DNA of 64,000 nucleotides from Agelaius tricolor (Eukaryota; Chordata; Aves; Passeriformes; Icteridae), in NCBI GenBank assembly GCA_023055355.1, contig JALJCS010000035.1:1426001-1490000 (forward strand), written 5' to 3'. Positions 58,545 to 64,000 of this stretch are shown here, in pieces; position 1 is the stretch's first letter; each line of letters begins with the position of its first letter. The notes below the pieces were generated by a model. The model did no database searches. It saw only the letters and a list, made by a program, of their open reading frames with translations, and was not told the origin of the DNA. The translations under genes and the position numbers were made by a program.

Positions 58545-58710
58545 GATCACAAAATCACAGGAGGGTTTGGATTGGAAGGGAGCTCAAAGCCCAGCCTGTC
58601 CCAGGCTGCTCCCAGCCCTGTCCAACCTGGTCTTGGGCAGTGCCAGGGATCCAGGGGCAGCCACAGCTGCTCTGGGCACCTGTGCCAGGGCCTGCCCACG
58701 CTCACAGGGT
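58545..58710 (-). repeat. CR1 fragment
   Basis: Minus-oriented: 'cacaaaatcacaggagggtt', 'ttggaagggagctcaaagcc', 'caggggcagccacagctgct'. Has an internal deletion of the 'ccatggcagggacacc' block. Confidence 0.8.
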
Positions 58711-58869
58711 GATGGGTCACAAACACAGAGACTTGAGACAGATCAGAAAAGCTGGAGATTTGTGACTGCAGAGGAAGCAGAGCCTCAGTAAAAGCCTCAG
58801 AGCACAGGTTCAGCTTCTCATGGCTGATTCCAGCCTCTGACAAAACCCTGGGACTGATGCTCTACCTAC

Positions 58870-59000
58870 CTGCTCTGGATGTCCTCCAGCTGCTGGGACA
58901 GACCTGGCTTATTGGTGGCTTCAACCACATTTGGGGTTTTCTGAACTTCACTGGCCAGCTCTTTAAAATCCACATCAATGCCTTCAAAACGTTTGGAGTC
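58870..59000 (-). CDS. DNAH17: e3: linker exon
   Basis: Local residues 347-389 plus two bases of a split Arg. Reads DSKRFEGIDVDFKELASEVQ and ends KPGLSQQLEDIQS-R. The segment is part of the linker, following the IRAQLP block of e2. Acceptor TTTGTAG, donor GTAGGT. The reading frame joins e2 at phase 0 and e4 through AG|G. It carries no long open frame of its own beyond the exon, so it was found by similarity and splice phase. Confidence 0.9.
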
Positions 59001-59635
59001 CTACAAAGGGACACAAAGGACACAGCAACGTTCTCTGGGTGTGCTGAGAGATCCCATCCTTTGAGAGCTGCCTTTGGGGTGAGGGCAGAGCTCCTCCCTT
59101 CACCAGTGAAGGGCTTGTTCCTGTTCAGCATGGCTGGGAGCCTGGAATAACACTGGAGCTGGGCTGGAGGCACCTGAGGAGCTCCCCAGAGCAGGAGCAG
59201 GAGAAGAGCTGCTCTCCCCCAGCACCAGAGTGGAAGGAAAGAAAGGGAAAGCTGCCAAAGCTGCCTGGGCCAGCTCTGTTTGATGATTTGCAGTGTCTGA
59301 GCAATGACCTCAGTCCTCTCCCCTCTGAAGGAAGAGGGAACATGCCTGCAGCACTGAAGGAAGGCAGCAGCTCTCACTCAGCACCCAGGAGCTCTGTGTT
59401 TGCCATGCAGTGCTGCAAGGGAGAAGATCAGCCCCTCAGCATGGCTCAAGCACAGCCTGGGGTACAAATCCATCCTTGGGGAGCAATCAGAGCACTGAGA
59501 GAGCCTCCAGAGGAGCGAGGCAGCAGGAGAACAGCCCTACTTTGGGGGATTTGGCACCATAGGTCACCCCATTTAATAATGAAGCCTCTTCTTCAACACT
59601 TCCCAAGCAGGAATTTGGGATTTGGGGGCTCATAC

Positions 59636-60506
59636 CTGGGGCAGCTGTGCCCTGATGTCCTCTGAGCCTATGAAAATGCTCTCCAGGTGAGACCACGTGC
59701 GCTGCACCTCGAACCACAGGGAGATGATGGAGTCAGCAGTGGAGAGCTTCCTCTGCCAGGCAGACACCTCCTCCAGGAAGAAGGCAATGTACTTGGAGGA
59801 CATTAAATTCTGCAGCTGCACCTGGTTGTCCTCTAGAGTTTCAATGAGCTCCTCATCTGACTTCAGCAAGGGGGTGTGGGTGCGGGGGTGAGGCTCGTAC
59901 TGAAACTCCCTGGAGCTCCAGGTCACCCTCAGCTCCTTCAGCACCTTCTCCATGCTCATTTCTCTCACTGCTTTGTCCACGATGCCATGGACCTCCCCCT
60001 CAAATTCATGCAGGTTGAGCTTGAGGAGGTCGGCCAGGGTGGTGTCCGAGTCCATCACAAACCTCACGCCCGTCACCTGCATCAGCTGGTTCCAGTGCCT
60101 CTCCCTGATGGCAGGATTTTGAAGTTCTGCCACAGCCTTGAGGGCTGTCAGCATGTTCTTCACCTTGCTGTCCAGCCCGCTGAAAGCATCCCACGCCCTC
60201 ATCTCCTTGTCCAAATTCCGAATCTCTCTTGCAAACTTCTTGCACTCCAGATCCATGTTCTCCACGTTAATGTCCACCCATCTGGTGGTCTGCCAGTCCT
60301 CAAGGCTGGTGTTCACCAGGGAGATCATGTCCCAGAGCTCTTTGAGCAGACACAGCTCCTTCCTGCACTGCTTCAGCTGTTTGTACTCCGGCACCATGAC
60401 TTCAAACAGACCAGCTGATTCATAAATCGAGGTCATGGCTGACTCCATCTCTTTAATCTCCATGTGCTTTGCATCCAGCAGTTGATAAGGCTTTTCGGTG
60501 TCAAAC
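59636..60506 (-). CDS. DNAH17: e2: large linker exon
   Basis: Local residues 56-346; at 871 bp by far the largest exon here (mean about 196 bp). It starts FDTEKPYQLLDAKHMEIKE and ends EDIRAQLPQ. It holds most of the first half of the linker (DHC_N2), the lever that swings during the power stroke. Characteristic blocks are CRKELCLLKELWD, ELQNPAIRERHWNQLM, ITGV/MTGV-like MQVTGVRFVMDSDTTL, EYEPHPRT-like FQYEPHPRTHTPLL and WFEVQRTWSHLESIF. Acceptor TTTCTAG, donor GTATGA at phase 0. The antisense strand is also open for about 180 codons, but that is a shadow. Confidence 0.95.
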
Positions 60507-60732
60507 CTAGAAATAAACGTTTATTCTTCACAAGTGACATTGTAACAACTTCTAAAGGACCCATAAAACAAACAGAGCCTCTGAGAGCCACGGGAGAGAT
60601 GAAAGGTCTCTACTACACCCTGATGGCTGAGCCACGTGGCACTGCTGACACCACCCAAACCCAGCCTCTTCCAGGGACACAGCACTGCAGGCACAGCAGG
60701 GAGGAGAGCTGTGCATCACCAGGACATGCAGG

Positions 60733-61162
60733 TGATGCCTTCAGATTTCAGCTTTTATATTTTTCAAATCCTCTAGCGCATTAGCGCATAGCTATGAACT
60801 CCATATAAAGTGTAGATAACTGCCTTCACATCTTGGTCAGACAGAACAATCCCTCTGGGCCTGAGATCCAAGGACACACCACAGCCTCACCCTAGAAAAG
60901 CATAAACAAAAGTGAATTGTGGGGAGCAAAGTGAGGAATATGACTTCATTAGCTGAAGATGTAAGTGGAGGATTAACCCCTGATCTGCCAACAGACCAAA
61001 CTTATTTCTGTCTGAAAAACTGGTTACCATTATTCATCCTGGGTGCAGCCTCTGTGAGGCTTTGGCTGTCCAAGGGGAAGCTATGGAAGGCCTTTAATAA
61101 AGACCCACTTTATTCTCTACCTCTGTCCAGTCTCTCTTCTAGGTAGCCACTCCAGGGCATCA
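60733..61162 (+). mobile_element. Solo LTR, third family, 4-bp TSD CAGG
   Basis: 430 bp, TGATGCC...GGCATCA, flanked by CAGG at 60729-60732 and 61163-61166. Contains 'ggcctttaataaagacccac' (AATAAA). The 4-bp duplication sets this family apart from the main one. Confidence 0.8.
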
Positions 61163-61184
61163 CAGGCATGAGCTCTTCTGTCTG

Positions 61185-61560
61185 TAGGCTCAGAATCACA
61201 GAATCACAGAATAATCAGGTTGGAAAATCTAAGATCATCGAGTCCAACCTGTGCCCTAACACCTCAACCAGACTCTAGCACCAAGTGCCATGTCCAGGCT
61301 TTATTTAAACACTTCCAGAGATGGTGATTCTGCCACCTCCCTGGGAAGAGCATTCCAATACTTTATTATTCTTTTGTGAAAAATTTCTTCCTAATAACCA
61401 ATCTATCCCTTCCCTGACATAGCTGGAGACTGTGTCCTCTGGTTCTGTCAGTGCTGCCTGGTGGGAGAGACCGACCCCACCTGTCTGCAACCTCCCTTCA
61501 GGAAGGTGTAGAGAGCAATGAGGGCACCCCTGAGCCTCCTCTTCTCCAGGCATGTTGGAA
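61185..61560 (-). repeat. CR1 fragment
   Basis: Minus-oriented, with three tail units 'cagaatcacagaatcacaga', then 'aagatcatcgagtccaacct' and 'gcctcctcttctccaggca'. Same subfamily as 54955. Confidence 0.9.
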
Positions 61561-62189
61561 CCCAGGACATTCCTCTGGCTGTCCTGGAGGACTCAAGACC
61601 CTGGCAGGGGGCTCAGAGACCTTGGCACGGAGTCAAAAACACCTGTGCCTTCCATTTTAACCCACGGAAAAAACAATTACCAACTTTGTGCAAAGAATTA
61701 CAAGCCACAAGAGTTTGAATAGAATGATAGTTAATTTATCATCAGGTGAAAATGTAGAATTTTAAAGTTTTTAAAATGGGAGTTCAGGAGGCAAGGTGGA
61801 GGAATCTAGATGTGTCCAGTCTTTCTTCTTCTTGTCCTCCATCTTCTGCTGTGATAAAGTAGCATTAAAGATCCTAAAGTAGCACTTTTAGATTAGTTTG
61901 GAGTAAACACAAACTGTCTAACATAAGTGATAAGTATTAAAAAATTATTATAAATAAAGTACACATAGTTTTTAGTATAAAAAGATAACACCACCCTGAG
62001 GGCAGTCAGTGTGCCTCAACCTGACCTGCTGAACAAACCTCTGCAGATCCAAAAAAGCATGTGTTAAATAAGAGAAAATAAACAACCTTGAAAACCAAAG
62101 CCGAAGAATCCCAACTTCTCCTTTGAGCATGGAGCTGGGGAAAAAAACTTTTAACACCTCAAAAGCCATACCAACCACAACAAACCCAG

Positions 62190-62229
62190 GACAGGCCAAA
62201 CAACCCCAGCTCCTTCAAACGTTCCTGAG
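62190..62229 (-). repeat. CR1 scrap next to e1 donor
   Basis: 'aaccccagctccttcaaacg' matches the CR1 interior seen at 55300. It ends within about 26 bp of the e1 donor. Confidence 0.6.
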
Positions 62230-62255
62230 GCTGCTTGGTGCTGGAAGAGCTGTAC

Positions 62256-62422
62256 CTGAAGGGAGCCTCCGTGGCGAAGCGCTCGCGGAGCCGCTGCTGC
62301 TGGGCGTCGAAGGCGGCGCAGCTCTGGCGCAGCGCGGTCACCTCGGCGGCCTGCAGAGGAGCCACCTGCTGCTTCACGGCCACCGCCAGCTTCTTCACCT
62401 GGCCCCACTTCTCCGGCAGCTC
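62256..62422 (-). CDS. DNAH17: e1: heavy-chain exon, tail-linker junction
   Basis: Local residues 1-55 plus two bases. It reads ELPEKWGQVKKLAVAVKQQV and ends in EAPF-R, which joins FDTEKPYQLLD of e2. Helical, charged sequence typical of the segment just before the dynein linker. The acceptor is CCCGCAG before GAG and the donor is GTACAG after two bases of a split Arg codon. The exon is GC-rich compared with its surroundings. A 57-bp minisatellite starts a few bases upstream of the acceptor, and a CR1 scrap lies just beyond the donor. Confidence 0.85.
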
Positions 62423-62433
62423 CTGCGGGCACA

Positions 62434-62770
62434 GCGGCACTGCTGGGTCCCCCTGACACAGGGGGATTGGCACTGACCCCATGGTGCACAGTGGCACTGC
62501 TGAGTCCCCCTGACACAGGGGGATTGGCACTGACCCCATGGTGCACAGTGGCACTGCTGGGTCCCCCATTGGCACTGACCCCATGGTACACAGCAGCACT
62601 GCTGGGTCCCCCTGACACAGGGGGATTGGCACTGACCCCATGGTGCACAGTGGCACTGCTGGGTCCCCCTGACACAGGGGGGATTGGCACTGACCCCATG
62701 GTGCACAGCAGCACTGCTGGGTCCCCCTGACACAGGGGGATTGGCACTGACCCCATGGTGCAGATGGTGT
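62434..62770. repeat. 57-bp minisatellite next to e1
   Basis: About six units of 'gcactgctgggtccccctga' + 'cacagggggattggcactga' + 'ccccatggtgcacagtg'; one unit near 62549 lacks about 20 bp. Each full unit holds a small hairpin (ccccctg/caggggg). It starts about 11 bp upstream of the e1 acceptor in gene orientation. Confidence 0.9.
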
Positions 62771-62826
62771 ATTTAGCACTGTGTGATTAGTGATTAGCAC
62801 TGACCCCATGGTGCAGAAAGCTGAAC

Positions 62827-63617
62827 AGGGGTGGTGTTTGAGGGTCCTCAGGATGAGGGAAGAGATGAGAATCTTGACTCCATGTTTTAGAAGGCTGGTA
62901 TAGTATTATCATGTTATATTATATCATGTTATATTATATCATGTTATATTATATCATGTTATATTATATCATGTTATATTATATCATGTTATATGTTATA
63001 TTTTATTATACTATATTATACTATACTATATTATACTATACTATATTATATCCCATACTATGTTATATTATACTATGTTATACTGTTATATTATATTATA
63101 CTATACTATATTATATGTTATACTATGTTATACTATACTGTTATCATATGTTATATTATATTTTATCTTATATTGTATAATATAATATTGTATTGTATAA
63201 TATAATTATTATAATATATGTTCTATGTTATGTTATGTATTGTGTTATGTTGTGTCATGTTATATTATGTTATATCGTATCATATTATATTATGTTATAT
63301 CATATCATAATATATTATATTATACTATACTACGTTATGCTATACGTTATAAACGCTATACTAAAACTATACTAAAGAAAGAGAAAGGAAACATCAGAAG
63401 GTTGGAAAAGAATGCATAATAAAATCTCATGGCAGACTCAGAGAGTCCAACACAGCTGGACTCTGACTGGCCATTAATTAAAAACATTTCACACGCCGGA
63501 TAAACAATTCTCCAAATCACATTCCAGAGGAGTAAAACAATGAGAAGCTGAAGCTTCCCAGCTTCCTAGGAGAAGAAATCCTGGCAAAAGAATTTTTCAT
63601 GAAATATATCAGTGACA
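62827..63617 (-). mobile_element. LTR, main family, with large AT expansion
   Basis: Flanked by CTGAAC (62821-62826) and CTGAAG (63618-63623), a 6-bp duplication with one change. The TA tract (about 62893-63360) has grown to about 470 bp of 'atattatatcatgtt' units and related sequence. Confidence 0.75.
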
Positions 63618-63736
63618 CTGAAGCATTGCTTTATTCTTCTATATTATATTCTTACTCTATTCTTAAGAAACCCATAACCCCTTCTAGCCTGCTTGATAGA
63701 GCTTTGACCTCATTGGTCAACCGAGGAAACACCACT

Positions 63737-64000
63737 GTGCTATTCACATTTTCTGAAAAATCTCTTTGCTCAGGACTTTTCTCCTGGGAAACTGAGAAGC
63801 TTCATAAAAAAGGAAAACAATTCTTATCTTATATGTTTCTCTTGTGTTGTGCTCATCTAGAATGTGTTTAGAGATTGTTTACTCACAAATAATTGTTTTA
63901 TTGGGTTCTGTTGTGAGTTGTTTTCACTCATTGACCAATCAGGGCCAAGCTGTGTTGGGACTCTAAAAAGAGTTAAGAATTTTCATTATCTTTTTAGCAT
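63737..64000 (+). mobile_element. LTR, main family, cut by window end
   Basis: Starts 'tgtgctattcacattttctg' and follows the family through 'tctcctgggaaactgagaag' and 'ttgaccaatcagggccaagc'. The 3' part is beyond the window. Confidence 0.75.

Larger units (their letters stand above)
1397..62422 (-). other. DNAH17: Dynein axonemal heavy chain gene, internal part (34 exons), DNAH17-like
   Basis: Thirty-four exons on the minus strand join in phase into 2,222 codons without a stop. The product is a dynein heavy chain, the ATP-driven motor of axonemal outer arms, which walks on the neighbouring doublet microtubule in motile cilia and flagella. Domain order is linker, AAA1-AAA4, stalk with microtubule-binding domain, start of AAA5. 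P-loops are [10 protein letters not shown] (AAA1), GAAGTGKSQ (AAA2), GTAGTGKSV (AAA3) and GVGGTGKQS (AAA4). As I remember human DNAH17 (about 4,460 residues), near-identical blocks such as [29 protein letters not shown] and [13 protein letters not shown] run in the same order, so about half the protein is here. DNAH9 and DNAH11 are close paralogues and the main alternatives. Both ends of the gene lie outside the window. Confidence 0.85.

Noticed and set aside
59876..60418. 180-codon plus-strand open frame rich in His and Leu
   Set aside because: Exact antisense of linker exon e2; the minus strand gives unmistakable dynein sequence.
1397..62422. Assignment to DNAH9 or DNAH11 instead of DNAH17
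   Set aside because: Not fully excluded. The conserved blocks fit my recollection of DNAH17 best; a reciprocal protein search against chicken DNAH9, DNAH11 and DNAH17 would decide.
62151..62809. About 200-codon minus frames upstream of e1
   Set aside because: They run through a 57-bp minisatellite whose length is a multiple of three; only 62256-62422 is coding.

Overview
The window looks like avian, probably passerine, nuclear DNA. The evidence is abundant CR1 retrotransposon fragments with their (ATTCTGTGA)-type 3' tails, several short solo-LTR families carrying 6-bp or 4-bp target duplications, and a compact multi-exon vertebrate gene. This is inferred from repeat style and protein similarity only; the species was not identified.

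One protein-coding gene fills the window, on the minus strand: an axonemal dynein heavy chain, best matched to DNAH17 (outer-arm beta/gamma-type heavy chain of motile cilia and sperm flagella). I placed 34 consecutive internal exons between 62422 and 1397. Every intron is GT-AG, every splice phase is compatible, and together the exons give 6,666 nt = 2,222 uninterrupted codons. They run from the end of the N-terminal tail through the linker, AAA1 (P-loop [10 protein letters not shown]), AAA2, AAA3, AAA4, stalk helix CC1, the microtubule-binding domain and CC2, into the start of AAA5. The first exons (tail) lie beyond 64000 and the last ones (rest of AAA5, AAA6, C-terminal domain) lie before position 1. 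Exon numbers e1-e34 and residue numbers below are local to this window, in transcription order.

Layout in gene order: 62.4-53.0 kb linker (e1-e6); 52.7-45.4 kb end of linker and AAA1 (e7-e13); 44.9-38.0 kb AAA2 (e14-e18); 36.0-28.5 kb AAA3 (e19-e23); 25.8-18.1 kb AAA4 (e24-e29); 16.6-5.4 kb stalk and microtubule-binding domain (e30-e33); 1.6-1.4 kb start of AAA5 (e34). I see no second gene, RNA gene or promoter on either strand.

The introns are dominated by repeats: about two dozen CR1 fragments; at least eleven copies of one solo-LTR family (TGT...ACA ends, 6-bp duplications, an internal TA-rich tract that has often expanded into a microsatellite); two further LTR families; several minisatellites; and one unusual foldback/tandem-repeat element at 18.7-19.06 kb. 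Points most worth a second look: seven of the eleven main-family LTRs lie within about 105 bp downstream of a 5' splice site, one so close that its target duplication is the splice donor hexamer (50660-50665); a partial tandem duplication of exon e6 that leaves a pseudo-exon; the foldback element; and an Asn at the catalytic acidic position of the AAA3 Walker B motif.
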